Below, in pieces: positions 54,083 through 63,504 of a stretch of 64,000 nt of DNA. The translations under genes and the position numbers were made by a program. The notes under the pieces were generated by a model that made no database searches, had not been told where the DNA came from, and worked only from the letters and a program-made list of their open reading frames with translations. The DNA comes from Caulifigura coniformis (GTDB lineage: Bacteria; Planctomycetota; Planctomycetia; Planctomycetales; Planctomycetaceae): positions 5,096,314 to 5,160,313 of the forward strand of contig NZ_CP036271.1 of the NCBI RefSeq assembly GCF_007745175.1, given 5' to 3'. Within the stretch, counting starts at the first letter, position 1. Each line of letters begins with the position of its first letter.

Positions 54083-55132
54083 ATGACCGAGATGACGAAT
54101 TCGATGGAGGATTCCCTCACGCGCCTGGCGCGGGCCTATGACGGGCTGCGGGAGCAGATGGCGAAGGTCATCGTCGGCCAGCAGGAAGTGACGGAGCATC
54201 TCCTGATTGCCCTGTTCAGTCGGGGGCACTGCCTGCTGGAAGGGGTGCCCGGCCTCGCCAAGACTCTGATGATCAGCACCCTGGCGCGGTGCCTGTCGAT
54301 GTCGTTCAGCCGCATCCAGTTCACGCCCGACCTCATGCCGGCCGACATCACCGGCACGGACGTGCTGCAGATCAATCAGTCGACCGGGCAGCGGGAGCCG
54401 CAGTTCATCAGCGGTCCACTGTTTCACAACATGGTGCTGGCGGACGAAATCAACCGGACGCCGCCGAAAACGCAGGCCGCGCTCCTGGAAGCGATGCAGG
54501 AGCGGCAGGTGACCGTCGGCATGGTCCGCCACATCCTGCCGAACCCCTTCTTCGTTCTGGCGACGCAGAACCCGATCGAGCAGGAAGGAACCTATCCGCT
54601 GCCCGAAGCGCAGCAGGACCGGTTCATGTTCAAGGTGTTCGTGCGGTATCCGAGCTTCGCGGAGGAGCGGCAGGTGGCCCTGCAGACCACCGGGACTTCC
54701 TCAGAGGATGTCCGCCCGGTGCTCTCTGGCGAAGAGATCATGGCGCTTCAGCAGGTCGTCCGGCAGGTTCCGGTGACCGACCACGTGGTCGACTACGCGC
54801 TGGCGCTCGTGCGGCAGACTCGCGTCGGCCAGGAGGGAACGCCGGACTTCATCACCGAGCAGCTGAGCTGGGGGGCGGGGCCGCGTGCCGTGCAGTTCCT
54901 GTTGCTGGGGGCGAAGACGCGCGCCTTGCTGAAGGGGCGGACGCACGTTTCGACGGAAGACATCCAGGCCCTTGCGGTTCCCGTACTGCGTCACCGGATC
55001 GTGGTCAACTTCTCGGCCGAGAGCGATGGCGTCACCTCAGACAAGGTGATCGAGCGCCTGATCCAGGAAACACCGGCCAAGGAAGGCGAGCTGCAGAAGG
55101 ATCCGCGCCTCGCCCGGATTTTCGCGGCATAA
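54083..55132 (+). CDS. MoxR-family AAA+ ATPase
   Basis: A 349-residue AAA+ protein of the MoxR group. Walker A GVPGLAKT is at about 54-61, Walker [10 protein letters not shown] near 123-131, a sensor-1 Asn in [22 protein letters not shown], and sensor 2 ([25 protein letters not shown]) near the C-terminus. MoxR ATPases work as chaperones with VWA-domain proteins and DUF58 proteins. Neither is adjacent here; the BatA/VWA gene at 1446 is in the same window but 50 kb away. The ATG at 54083 is taken; an ATG at 54104 would remove seven residues without affecting the fold. Confidence 0.94.
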   Translation: MTEMTNSMEDSLTRLARAYDGLREQMAKVIVGQQEVTEHLLIALFSRGHCLLEGVPGLAKTLMISTLARCLSMSFSRIQFTPDLMPADITGTDVLQINQSTGQREPQFISGPLFHNMVLADEINRTPPKTQAALLEAMQERQVTVGMVRHILPNPFFVLATQNPIEQEGTYPLPEAQQDRFMFKVFVRYPSFAEERQVALQTTGTSSEDVRPVLSGEEIMALQQVVRQVPVTDHVVDYALALVRQTRVGQEGTPDFITEQLSWGAGPRAVQFLLLGAKTRALLKGRTHVSTEDIQALAVPVLRHRIVVNFSAESDGVTSDKVIERLIQETPAKEGELQKDPRLARIFAA

Positions 55133-55277
55133 GGTGGGCGGCCGGCCCCTGCTGGCGGCTGCTCCGTCTGTCGGATTTCAGCGTGTTCAAACTCCGTTGG
55201 GTTTGGGCTGAGCCCGCGGTTCAATGTGTATGAGGGCGTTTGAAGACGCCCGCGAGAGTGAAAGAAAGTTCGCAAAG

Positions 55278-56204
55278 ATGACGACCGAAAAGACCCTTAT
55301 CCGCGTCGGCCACAGCCCCGATCCGGACGACGCCTTCATGTTCCACGCCCTGGCCAACGACAAGATCGATTCCGGGCCGTATCAGTTCGTCCACGAACTG
55401 GTCGATATTGAAACGCTCAATCGTCGGGCCTTTACGGGCGAGCTCGAGCTGACCGCCGTCAGCCTGCATGGTTACGCCTACCTGACCGATCGCTATGCCC
55501 TCTGCGCCTGCGGCGCGAGCATGGGAGACGGTTACGGGCCGATGGTCGTCGCCAAGACACCGATGACGCGCGAAGACCTGGCCGGGAAGACGATCGCGAT
55601 CCCGGGCACGTTGACGACGGCCAACCTGGCCCTGCGGCTGTGGTTGAAGGACCGCCGCCCCATTGAACACAAGGTCGCCGGCGTCGTCCTGCCGCAGCCC
55701 GCCGCCCGCGGCGCGGCCGTGAGCGATTCCGTCCATCCGAACTACGTGGTCGTCGAGTTCGACCAGATTCTCGAATTCGTGGCCGCCGGGAAGGCGGATG
55801 CGGGCCTGATCATCCACGAAGGCCAGCTGACCTACGGCAACCAGGGGCTGCACCTGGTCCGGGACCTCGGCGAGTGGTGGATGGAAGACACCGGCCTGCC
55901 GCTGCCGCTTGGCGGAAACGCGATCCGGAAAGACCTCGGCGCTGAGGGAATGAAGGAAGTGACCCGGCTGCTCAAGGAGAGCATCGAGTACGGCCTCAAG
56001 CATCGTGGTGAAGCGCTCGGACATGCCCTCCAGTACGGCCGCGATCTCGACCGCAGCCAGGCTGACAAGTTCGTGGGGATGTACGTCAACGACTGGACGA
56101 TCGACTTCGGCGAGCGGGGGCGGAAGGCCGTGGCCACGCTGCTGCAGCGCGGCTACGAGGAAGGCCTTTTGCCCAACCCGGTTGAGCTCGAGTTCATCGG
56201 GTAG
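55278..56204 (+). CDS. mqnD: MqnD-like menaquinone (futalosine pathway) enzyme
   Basis: A 308-residue protein with a periplasmic-binding-protein-like fold of the MqnA/MqnD group, giving 1,4-dihydroxy-6-naphthoate in the futalosine pathway to menaquinone. IRVGHSPDPDDAFMFHALANDKID corresponds to the family start (usually SPCPNDTF), followed by LVDIETLNRRAFTGELELTAVSLHGYAYL and GLIIHEGQLTYGNQGL. The SPDPDD form differs from typical MqnD, so exact substrate is less sure. I start it at ATG 55278; two earlier in-frame ATGs would add residues unlike the family. Confidence 0.82.
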   Translation: MTTEKTLIRVGHSPDPDDAFMFHALANDKIDSGPYQFVHELVDIETLNRRAFTGELELTAVSLHGYAYLTDRYALCACGASMGDGYGPMVVAKTPMTREDLAGKTIAIPGTLTTANLALRLWLKDRRPIEHKVAGVVLPQPAARGAAVSDSVHPNYVVVEFDQILEFVAAGKADAGLIIHEGQLTYGNQGLHLVRDLGEWWMEDTGLPLPLGGNAIRKDLGAEGMKEVTRLLKESIEYGLKHRGEALGHALQYGRDLDRSQADKFVGMYVNDWTIDFGERGRKAVATLLQRGYEEGLLPNPVELEFIG

Positions 56205-56364
56205 TGCTGGCATGGGCCCGGTTGGAGTGCGGCGGCCGGACGCCGGTTGCATCGGTGAAGGCCGCACTTCACAATTGCCGCATTGGCTGTGAGTCGCGTC
56301 TCGGTGTTCGAGCGCAGAGAAAGTGGAATCGCAGGCGTCAGAGTTGACGGATCTTGTGTTCTTC

Positions 56365-57183
56365 ATGCGTCGCCTGTTTACCCGTCACCGCGCAGCGAAG
56401 TTTCCGCTCTACCAACGGCCGGAGGAGATCGCAGGTCTCCGGGCAGCGGGCGCCTTCAATGCGAGTGTGCTCGACCTTGTCCGGCCTCTGATCGTTCCAG
56501 GCGTCACGACGAACGAACTGGATCGGGTGGTCGACGACTACACGCGAAGTCACGGTCACGTGCCGGCCACTCACGGCTACCACGGCTACCCGAAATCGAT
56601 CTGCACGAGCATCAACGAGGTCGTCTGCCACGGCATTCCGGACGACCGCCCGCTGCGGTCGGGCGACATCATCAACGTCGACTGCACGACGATCGTGGAC
56701 GGCTGGTACGGCGACGCCTCGGAGACGTTCCTGGTTGGGGAATGTTCGCCCGCGGCGCGGGAACTGGTGCAGACGGCGTTCGACGCCCTGTGGACCGGGA
56801 TCCGGGCGCTCAAGCCCTACGGGACGGTTCTCGACATCGGCGTCGCCATCGCGAAGCTTGGGATGGAGCGTCGGGTGGGGGTCGTCGAGACCTTCCAGGG
56901 GCACGGAATCGGGCGGCGCTTTCATCAGGACCCGGGCATTCCGCATACCCCCATGCGTGAATCGCGAAATCGCGTGCTGACTCCCGGCGTCTGCTTCACC
57001 GTGGAACCGATGATTAATGCCGGCGCCAAGGAGACCGAAGGTCCGCTCGCGGACGGCTGGACGGTGATCACCAAAGACCGCACCCTGTCGGCCCAGTTCG
57101 AGCATCAGATCCTGATGACCGAGAACGGACCCGAGATCCTGACGCTTACCCAGAACGGCCCGCAGGAAGGCCATCGGTTCTAG
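56365..57183 (+). CDS. map: Methionine aminopeptidase, type I
   Basis: Removes N-terminal methionine from nascent proteins. The 272-residue protein has all the metal and substrate ligands: His in VVCHGIPDD, Asp and Asp in [19 protein letters not shown], His in [13 protein letters not shown], Glu in FTVEPMI and Glu in [11 protein letters not shown] short basic N-terminus precedes the fold. GTG 56323 would add fourteen residues; ATG 56365 gives the usual length. It is followed by a glycosyltransferase gene 44 bases downstream. Confidence 0.94.
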   Translation: MRRLFTRHRAAKFPLYQRPEEIAGLRAAGAFNASVLDLVRPLIVPGVTTNELDRVVDDYTRSHGHVPATHGYHGYPKSICTSINEVVCHGIPDDRPLRSGDIINVDCTTIVDGWYGDASETFLVGECSPAARELVQTAFDALWTGIRALKPYGTVLDIGVAIAKLGMERRVGVVETFQGHGIGRRFHQDPGIPHTPMRESRNRVLTPGVCFTVEPMINAGAKETEGPLADGWTVITKDRTLSAQFEHQILMTENGPEILTLTQNGPQEGHRF

Positions 57184-57227
57184 TTCCGCTCCGGGCCCTG
57201 CGACTGCATCGCGGCGATCGAACAGCC

Positions 57228-58016
57228 ATGTCCTTCCGTCACTCTCCCGGCAAAGTCATCGCGGTGATGCCGGCCTATAACGCCGCCCGCACCCTCGAGC
57301 GGACACTCGCCGATATTCCCCCCGGCGCCGTCGATGAAGTGATTCTCGTCGACGACGGGAGCAAGGACGACACCGTCGAGATTGCCCGCCGCCTGGGGCT
57401 GACGGTGATCGTCCACGAAAAGAACAAGGGCTACGGCGGCAATCAGAAAACGTGCTACCGCGAGGCGCTGTCACGGGGCGCGGATTACATCGTGATGATC
57501 CATCCCGACTACCAGTACGACAGCCGCGTCATCGGGGCGACGATCGAGTTCCTGATGCTCGGGATCTGCGATGTCATGATGGGGTCGCGCATCCGGACGC
57601 GGCGGGAAGCGCTGGCCGGAGGCATGCCGGCCTGGAAGTACATCGCCAACCGGATGCTGACCATCACGGAGAACATTGCGCTGGGACAGAACCTGGGCGA
57701 CTTCCACAGTGGGTTCCGGGCCTACCGGAAGGAAGTGCTCGAGACGATTCCCTACGAGAAGAACACAGACGACTTCGCGTTCGACACCCAGTTCCTCGCC
57801 CAGGCGGTGTACTTCAACTTCAAGCTGGGCGACATTCCGGTTCCCGTCCGGTACTTCGACGAAGCGAGCAGCATCAATTTCCGTCGCTGCATCAAGTACG
57901 GCCTGACGACGCTGTGGGTCATGGGGCAGTACTGGCTGCAGAAGCTGGGGCTGGCGAAGTTCGAAATCTTCGGGCCCAGGGATGCCGCGGGCTCCGCCAG
58001 TACATCACAGGCGTGA
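57228..58016 (+). CDS. Family 2 glycosyltransferase
   Basis: A 262-residue cytoplasmic or membrane-associated GT-A enzyme. [18 protein letters not shown] and [22 protein letters not shown] show the nucleotide-sugar binding region, with the metal motif HPDYQYD near residues 88-94. [32 protein letters not shown] is a DPMS-like acceptor segment. It resembles polyprenol-phosphate sugar transferases of GT2 without the C-terminal membrane helices. The acceptor is unknown. The gene overlaps the end of the convergent lhgO by 12 bases. Confidence 0.92.
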   Translation: MSFRHSPGKVIAVMPAYNAARTLERTLADIPPGAVDEVILVDDGSKDDTVEIARRLGLTVIVHEKNKGYGGNQKTCYREALSRGADYIVMIHPDYQYDSRVIGATIEFLMLGICDVMMGSRIRTRREALAGGMPAWKYIANRMLTITENIALGQNLGDFHSGFRAYRKEVLETIPYEKNTDDFAFDTQFLAQAVYFNFKLGDIPVPVRYFDEASSINFRRCIKYGLTTLWVMGQYWLQKLGLAKFEIFGPRDAAGSASTSQA

Positions 58017-59216
58017 TTCGATCTTCTCGACGATCGACTGCCCGATCCGGAGCGACGACGTGGCCGCGGGTGAGGGGGCGTTGCCGACGTTGATCACGCG
58101 GTCGCTCTCCTGAAACACGAAGTCGTCGATCAGCCGTCCATCGCGTCCCAGCGCCTGCGCGCGGACGCCGCTCGGAGCTGGAACAAGGTCGGCCGCGGTG
58201 ATTCCCGGGACGAGCTTCTGCAGCGCCCGGACGAAGGCCTTCTTGTTGAATGACCGCCACAGCTCGCCGAGTCCGGTCTGCCATGATCGCAGGGCCAGCT
58301 TCATGAACCCGGGGTAGAACAGGCTCTCCGCGAGGTCGCGCAGGTTGAGATCGAGCTTGGAATAGCCTTCCCTGGAGTACGCGAGCACAGCATTGGGACC
58401 GCACTCGACGTGCCCTTCGATCGTGCGCGTGAAATGGACGCCGAGAAAGGGGAACCGCGGATCGGGAGTTGGATAGATCATCGTCCGGCAGAGATGCTCG
58501 GCCGGCGGTTTCAGAACGAAGTACTCCCCGCGGAAAGGAACGATGGGGGCCGTGGGCGTCTGGCCGCTGAGACTCGTCAACCGGTCGGCCTGGAGACCGC
58601 CGCAGGTGACGAGCAGACCGGTGCTCATGTCGCCCTGACTGGTTCGCAGCACTACGGCCTCGGGGGTGTGCTCGATGCCCGTCACGCGGCAGCCCAGCCG
58701 GATGTCGCCCCCCAGTTCAGTGATTCTCTCGGCGAGCCTGCGGCAGACGGCCTTGTAGTCGACGATCCCGGCATCGGGGACATGGATGGCCTGGATGCCG
58801 GCGGCGTACGGCTCGATCTCGCGCAGGTGGTCGCCGTCGACCAGGGAGCACCGCACTCCGTTGGCCCGGCCGCGTTCGAAGACGGTCTGCAGACGGGGAA
58901 GCTCCTCTTCGCTCGTGGCGACGATGACCTTGCCGATGATCTGGAACGGGATGTTCTCTCGCTCGCAGAACTCCTGCATCTGCAGCTTGCCTTCGCGGCA
59001 GAACTCGGCGCGAAAGGAGCCGGGACGGTAGTACATGCCGGTATGCAGTACGCCCGAATTGTGGCCCGACTGGTGGGCGGCGACGTGGTCTTCCTTCTCG
59101 AGGAGCGTGACCGACCGATCCGGGTGTCGACGGAGCAACTGGTACGCCGTCGCCAGACCGACGATGCCGCCGCCGATGATCGTGACATCCGACCGTGTCG
59201 TGGCCTCGTTCGGCAT
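58005..59216 (-). CDS. lhgO: L-2-hydroxyglutarate oxidase
   Basis: A 403-residue FAD-dependent oxidoreductase of the DAO family. The dinucleotide motif [19 protein letters not shown] is at 10-28, followed by the LhgO-specific [61 protein letters not shown] and the C-terminal [17 protein letters not shown] match the family. It oxidises L-2-hydroxyglutarate to 2-oxoglutarate at the membrane with electrons entering the quinone pool. The gene is divergent from the serine hydrolase gene and overlaps the convergent glycosyltransferase at its end. Confidence 0.95.
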   Translation of the reverse strand: MPNEATTRSDVTIIGGGIVGLATAYQLLRRHPDRSVTLLEKEDHVAAHQSGHNSGVLHTGMYYRPGSFRAEFCREGKLQMQEFCERENIPFQIIGKVIVATSEEELPRLQTVFERGRANGVRCSLVDGDHLREIEPYAAGIQAIHVPDAGIVDYKAVCRRLAERITELGGDIRLGCRVTGIEHTPEAVVLRTSQGDMSTGLLVTCGGLQADRLTSLSGQTPTAPIVPFRGEYFVLKPPAEHLCRTMIYPTPDPRFPFLGVHFTRTIEGHVECGPNAVLAYSREGYSKLDLNLRDLAESLFYPGFMKLALRSWQTGLGELWRSFNKKAFVRALQKLVPGITAADLVPAPSGVRAQALGRDGRLIDDFVFQESDRVINVGNAPSPAATSSLRIGQSIVEKIESRL

Positions 59217-59408
59217 GGCGCAATGTGGCTCCGGGAAGTGATTCGATGTGGCCCACGCACTGTCCGGGATGCAGAGCAGGGTGACAAGCGGTCCTGCTGC
59301 GAATCGAGCACTGCGTTCGACATTGCTGCCAGCGGACTTTATCGTGTTTTAGAGGTTCTTTCTGGGCAGGTCGGGTTTACAGCTGTCACTTGTGATGGGG
59401 CCAAATCC

Positions 59409-60455
59409 ATGTCGACACGTCTGGTGTGCATAGCGGCATTGATGATGACCGGGGCCGCGCGGGCTGCGGACGACGCAAAATCCCTCTCGAAGAGAATCGA
59501 CGGGATCGTCACGCCGCTGACGAAGAACGGATTCTCCGGCTGTGTTCTCGTCGATCTCGATGGCGACGTGATTCACCGCAAGGGGTACGGCATCACGGAT
59601 CCGAAGTCGAAGACGAAGCTCGCCCCCACTGCGCGGTTCGACATCGGTTCGATCATCAAGCCGATGGTCGCCCTGGCGACGCTGGAGCTGGCGAGGCTGG
59701 GAACTCTCCAGCTGGACTCGAAGCTCGGCACGCTCCTGAAAGACGTGCCCGAGGATAAAAAGGAGATCACCGTCGAGCAGTTGCTATCTCACACGGGAGG
59801 GATTTCGAAGAGCTACGACCTGAAGGTGGACACGATGAAGCGTGACGCCGTCGTCGCGGACTTGCTCAAGATTGGGCTCGAGGCCCCGCCCGGAACGAAG
59901 CACATCTATTCCAACGCGAACTACTTTCTGATGGCGGCCATCATCGACGTCGTCGACAAGAGGGGATACGAGGACACGATGCGGGAGCTGGTTTTCAAGC
60001 CGCTCAACATGAGGACAGCCAGGTTCAGCAGCGACCCACCTCTGAAGGGGGAGAAGGTGCCGTCACGGTTTGAAAGCAGGGCCGCGATTGGACAGATGGT
60101 TCCCTGGCCGCATGGCTGGGCGCATCGCGGAGCGACGGGGGTGGTGTGCAGCGTCGACGACCTGCTTGCGTTCAGGAAGGCGCTCGATGCCGACTCGCCG
60201 ATCGGCCCGGATGAACGCGAGGACTGGATCAAGATCCGCAAGGAGGATTCGGCCCTCGGCTGGTCGGTGCTGTCGAATCCGGGCCGACCGAAGTTGATCG
60301 TGCATGGCGGCTCGTCGCCGGGCTCGAAGGGGCTGCTCGCCTACTATCCCGAGAAGGATCTGACGGTGGTCGTCCTGTCGAATCACATCGTCCCAGGAAA
60401 CATCGATGAGTGGCAGATTGCCAATTCAATCCGGGACCTGCTGTTCGTGAATTAG
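59409..60455 (+). CDS. Secreted serine hydrolase (class C beta-lactamase fold)
   Basis: A 348-residue protein with a signal peptide (MSTRLVCIAALMMTGAARAAD). The class C beta-lactamase/DD-peptidase fold is marked by Ser81 and Lys84 in IGSIIKPMVAL, Tyr167 with Asn169 in IYSNANYF and the third box VHGGSSPG. Such proteins range from esterases to peptidases; the SIIK and HGG variants argue against an antibiotic-destroying enzyme and for a general esterase or peptidase. Its promoter should lie in the 190 bases before the ATG at 59409. Confidence 0.88.
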   Translation: MSTRLVCIAALMMTGAARAADDAKSLSKRIDGIVTPLTKNGFSGCVLVDLDGDVIHRKGYGITDPKSKTKLAPTARFDIGSIIKPMVALATLELARLGTLQLDSKLGTLLKDVPEDKKEITVEQLLSHTGGISKSYDLKVDTMKRDAVVADLLKIGLEAPPGTKHIYSNANYFLMAAIIDVVDKRGYEDTMRELVFKPLNMRTARFSSDPPLKGEKVPSRFESRAAIGQMVPWPHGWAHRGATGVVCSVDDLLAFRKALDADSPIGPDEREDWIKIRKEDSALGWSVLSNPGRPKLIVHGGSSPGSKGLLAYYPEKDLTVVVLSNHIVPGNIDEWQIANSIRDLLFVN

Positions 60456-60493
60456 AGTCGGCGGGAAAGCCTTGCGGGGCCACGGCCGGGAGG

Positions 60494-61172
60494 TCAGTCG
60501 CCGATGCGTTCGATGCGGATGGCATCGGCGATGATGTACTGGTCGGCTCCCACGTTCGTGAGTTCGACGACGAGGGTCGAGCCGATGAGGGAGACGATCC
60601 CCAGATGGTCCCACTCCGATCCCTGATCGGTGAGATCATTGGGGACCAGCTGCTGGTTGACCAGCGCGCTGCCGAGCAGCCCGCCGGTGGCGGTTCTCAT
60701 GGAATAGGCGGCATTGGTTGCCCGGTTCGAGGCCGCCAGCCAGGTGGCCGACACCCGGTAGGTCCCCGGGATGAGGCTGGTGAAGGTCCACGTCGCCGTG
60801 GCGGGCCCTTCGGAACTATGCGACCACTGCAGATCGCTGCCGTGTCCGTCCTGGCTCCAGCTGGTCCAGGCGCCGGTGGTCGTGTAGCCGGCGTCTCCGT
60901 TGTCGATGATCTGGACGGCCGAGGGGGACGTCACGCTTCCGGCGATCGTGAACTGGAATGGATTCTCGTCCGGATCGTTGGTCGCGAACGAGAGAAGTCC
61001 ACTGAAGCTGCCGGCGGCTGCGGCGTCGAGTTGCACGCTGAGCGTGGCCGTGCCTCCGGGGCCCAACACCTGGCCGGCCGTGAAGTTGGTTGTGATGGTG
61101 AATCCGGCCGGGGCGATCGCTGGCTGCAGGACGTGCCGGGGGAAGCCCCGGCCTAGTATTGGATGCTCGGAA
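60494..61172 (-). pseudogene. C-terminal remnant of a large surface protein
   Basis: An open frame without a plausible start; the only candidate, a GTG at 61069, lies inside a domain. Residues upstream of it still read as protein back to an in-frame stop at 61175. The readable part contains a choice-of-anchor-type Ig-like domain (FTAGQVLGPGGTATLSVQLDAAAAGSFSGLLSFATNDPDENPFQFTIAG) and a C-terminal golvesin/xanthan-lyase-like domain (QIIDNGDAGYTTTGAWTSWSQ, GTYRVSATWLA, ADAIRIERIGD). These are the C-terminal pieces of the very large exported proteins of Planctomycetes, so this is probably a truncated leftover of one. Confidence 0.7.
61135..61152. other. Hairpin at the boundary of two degraded genes
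   Basis: GCCGGGG (61135-61141) and CCCCGGC (61146-61152) form a 7-bp stem around a four-base loop, just downstream (on the minus strand) of the stop shared by the frameshifted gene and the remnant frame. No T-run. Confidence 0.5.
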
Positions 61173-61174
61173 GT

Positions 61175-61580
61175 TCACGATTCCTTCGGCTGTTCACGGT
61201 CAGGATAGAGCGTCCACCGTACTGCGGCGCCGAGACGCGCGATGCGGCCGAGGAGGTCTGGAGAGAGCCCCTGACAGAAGCCCCATGGGGACAAGGCCGC
61301 AGTCGTAGCCGATGTTGAAGTCCCGTTGCGTGCAGCTGTCCCAGATCGACGTCGCTGTGCGGTCGAGGGACTCGATCCCTTCAACCATCGCGGCGATGTT
61401 GGGTTCCGGGGCCGAGAACTGAACAGCGGTTTCCAGAATTGAATACCACAACCCGTTCTCCGCCTGAGTCACATGCAGCGGCGGGACGCCTCGGGCTTCC
61501 AGCGCGGATGTGAGCGGTTTCAGATCTTCGGAGGATCTGAGATCCAGGTCGGTATTGAGATACTGTGTCTGGCCGTTCAT
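61175..61580 (-). pseudogene. Frameshifted small gene, family unknown
   Basis: Two overlapping frames together look like one intact protein of about 134 residues. Frame one starts MNGQTQYLNTDLDLRSSEDLKPL and reads well to FNIGYDCG; the continuation SPWGFCQGLSPDLLGRIARLGAAVRWTLYPDRE is in the next frame. A single-base insertion near 61288-61291 joins them, giving CGLSPWGFCQG. The upstream sequence (EPNIAAMVEGIESL, FNIGYDCG) and the downstream one (LLGRIAxLGAxxxxTLYP) agree in style with a small conserved family of unknown function. It is either a recent pseudogene or a sequence error. No signal peptide. Confidence 0.7.
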
Positions 61581-61697
61581 GCGTCCTTTTTCTGAACCAC
61601 AACTACCTCTCGCTGCGCGGTCGCCTCATTCTGGCAGGGAGTCAAATCCACCCTGCCACCCTCGATCGGGCTGCAACCCCCGGGCGTCCCAGTGGCC

Positions 61698-62801
61698 CTA
61701 CTTCGTTGCGATTCGTTTCAGCACTTCCACGCCGCGCTCGAGCGTTTTGTCTTCCGCGGCGTAGCTCAGGCGGAAGTGCGTGTCGTACTGGCTGAAAACG
61801 TTGCCGGGAATGATCAGGAGTTCATTCTCGATCGCCTTCTGGACGAACTCCGTGCCGGTGCCCCAGGGGGCTTTGACGAACAGGTAGAAGGCCCCGTCGG
61901 CGCCGCGAATGTCATAGAGGCCCGAAAGTTCCTTGAGCATGAAGTCGCGTTTGGCCTTGTACTCGGCCGTGCGGTCGGAGACGTCGTAGTCCCAGGCTTC
62001 GACTCCGGCCCACTGGACCGGGTGCGGCGAGCAGACGAACGTGAATTGTTGCAGCTTGATCATCTGTTGGATGATCTCCTGCGGACCGTGGGCCCAGCCG
62101 ATGCGCCAGCCGGTCATCGAATGCGACTTGCTGAAGCCATCGACGACGATCGTCTTGTCGTAGAACTTCGCGGGACTCACGAAGGGCCGGTCGTAGCAGA
62201 AGCTGCGGTAGATCTCGTCGCTGATGAGGGCGATGTTCCTGTCGCGGCAGAGGTCGCAGACGGCCTTCATCTCCTCTTCGCTGGCGACCTTGCCCGTCGG
62301 GTTCGACGGACTGTTGAAGAGGATGACCTTCGTTTTCGGCGTGATCGCCGCTTCGAGCTTCGCGATGTCAATCTTGAAGTCGGGATAGGTACTGATCTGC
62401 ACCGTCGTGCCGCCGGCCAGCGTTGTGAGGTGCTTGTACATCACGAACCAGGGGTCGAAGGCGATCACCTCGTCGCCGGGGTTCACCAGCGTCTGCAGGG
62501 CGAGCATCAGGCCGCCGCCGGTGCCGCTGGTCACGAACGCTTTGCGATCGGCGTGCCCGTACTCCTTGTCGACGGACGACTGGACCTTTTCGACGAGCGG
62601 GGCGATCCCCTGGGACTGGCTGTAGGCGTTCTTGCCTGCTTCGACGGCCCTGATCATCGCCTGCTTCAGTGGGGCAGGCGTATCGAAGTGGGGCTGGCCG
62701 ATGCTGAGGTTGATCGGGTCTTTCATCTTGGCCGCGAGGTCGAACACCTTCCGGATCCCGGAGGCGTCGATTTTGTGCATGCGGTCGGCGATCCAGGTCA
62801 T
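61698..62801 (-). CDS. Class I aminotransferase (aspartate-type)
   Basis: A 367-residue PLP-dependent transaminase of fold type I. INLSIGQPHFDTPAPLKQA starts the substrate-binding part, and the PLP-binding region has Lys225 in VVDGFSKSHSMTGWRIGW, Asp195 and Tyr198 in ISDEIYRSFCYD, and Asn167 in NSPSNPTGK. The exact amino acid specificity cannot be read from the sequence. ATG 62801 gives the family start MTWIADRMHKIDASGIRKVFD; the in-frame extension to 62945 has none of it and includes part of the inverted repeat upstream. Confidence 0.93.
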   Translation of the reverse strand: MTWIADRMHKIDASGIRKVFDLAAKMKDPINLSIGQPHFDTPAPLKQAMIRAVEAGKNAYSQSQGIAPLVEKVQSSVDKEYGHADRKAFVTSGTGGGLMLALQTLVNPGDEVIAFDPWFVMYKHLTTLAGGTTVQISTYPDFKIDIAKLEAAITPKTKVILFNSPSNPTGKVASEEEMKAVCDLCRDRNIALISDEIYRSFCYDRPFVSPAKFYDKTIVVDGFSKSHSMTGWRIGWAHGPQEIIQQMIKLQQFTFVCSPHPVQWAGVEAWDYDVSDRTAEYKAKRDFMLKELSGLYDIRGADGAFYLFVKAPWGTGTEFVQKAIENELLIIPGNVFSQYDTHFRLSYAAEDKTLERGVEVLKRIATK

Positions 62802-62842
62802 TGAAGTTTCCGGGCCAGGTTGCGATGGAAGGCGGAGTTTTG

Positions 62843-62876
62843 ACACGAAGGCACAAAGACACGAAGGGGCACGAAG
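62843..62876 (+). repeat. Left inverted repeat of the GxxExxY cassette
   Basis: A 34-base CACGAAGG-type element beginning ACACGAAGGCAC and ending CACGAAG. Its reverse complement recurs at 63391-63424 with 29 of 34 identical positions. It sits between the aminotransferase start and the end of the GxxExxY gene. Confidence 0.85.
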
Positions 62877-62877
62877 G

Positions 62878-63267
62878 TTAACGAACGACCCGAAAAATGC
62901 CCTCCTTGATTCGTTCGACATTGAAGTTGAATAACAGGCCGACACGGTGGCCCGTCAGCTTCAAGTAGGTCAGGAGTTGGGCTTTATGGACGGGAAGCAC
63001 CTTCTCGACGTGTTTCAGTTCGACAATGACGCAGTCGGCGACGACCAGATCCAGTCGCAATCCGGCCTCCAGGCGGAGGCCTTCGTAGATAATGGGCAGA
63101 TGCAGCTGGCGTTCGAATGCAAGTCCGCGTCTGGCAAGCTCGTGGCAGAGGCATGCTTCGTAGACAGACTCCAGAAGCCCCGGGCCGAGAGTCGTGTGGA
63201 CGCGGAACGCGGCATCGATCACTGCGGTGACGACAGATTCCGTTTGCTCCGGGATTGGTTCGATCAT
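62878..63267 (-). CDS. GxxExxY family protein, PD-(D/E)XK-like
   Basis: A 129-residue protein with the naming motif GxxExxY at residues 30-36 (GPGLLESVYEACL) and a nuclease-like core, Asp73 followed by Glu83-Leu-Lys85 in RLDLVVADCVIVELK, as in the PD-(D/E)XK fold. The C-terminus GLLFNFNVERIKEGIFR is also typical. No biochemical role is established. I start it at ATG 63267; an in-frame TTG at 63306 would add 13 residues. The gene is bracketed by imperfect 34-base inverted repeats, which is discussed as a finding. Confidence 0.9.
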   Translation of the reverse strand: MIEPIPEQTESVVTAVIDAAFRVHTTLGPGLLESVYEACLCHELARRGLAFERQLHLPIIYEGLRLEAGLRLDLVVADCVIVELKHVEKVLPVHKAQLLTYLKLTGHRVGLLFNFNVERIKEGIFRVVR

Positions 63268-63307
63268 TGAAATCAGCCCCGTATTCCTCGAAGTGTTCAA
63301 ATTCAAC

Positions 63308-63329
63308 TCGAAGGCACAAAGTCACGAAG
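63308..63329 (+). repeat. Third CACGAAG-type repeat
   Basis: A 22-base repeat of the same kind as the left arm and in the same orientation (TCGAAGGCACAAAG then TCACGAAG), between the GxxExxY gene start and the right arm. Confidence 0.7.
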
Positions 63330-63390
63330 AAAAACCGACTCGAAGCGTGCCCTGGGGGACAATTCGCCAGCCACTTCGACCACCTCTCTA

Positions 63391-63424
63391 CTTCGTGATC
63401 CTTTATGTCTTCGTGCCTTCGTGT
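63391..63424 (-). repeat. Right inverted repeat of the GxxExxY cassette
   Basis: The reverse complement begins ACACGAAGGCAC and ends CACGAAG, matching the left arm at 62843-62876 in 29 of 34 positions. Confidence 0.85.
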
Positions 63425-63504
63425 TTCCTTTCCCGCCCGCCTTGAAGTTCACGGCTGATCCCGTCAATTTGCGGAGCTACTGTATCAAATCCAGAGGAAC
63501 CACT

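Noticed and set aside
55234-55251. 6-bp hairpin before the MqnD-like gene
   Set aside because: Short stem with no T-run; too weak to call a terminator or regulatory element.
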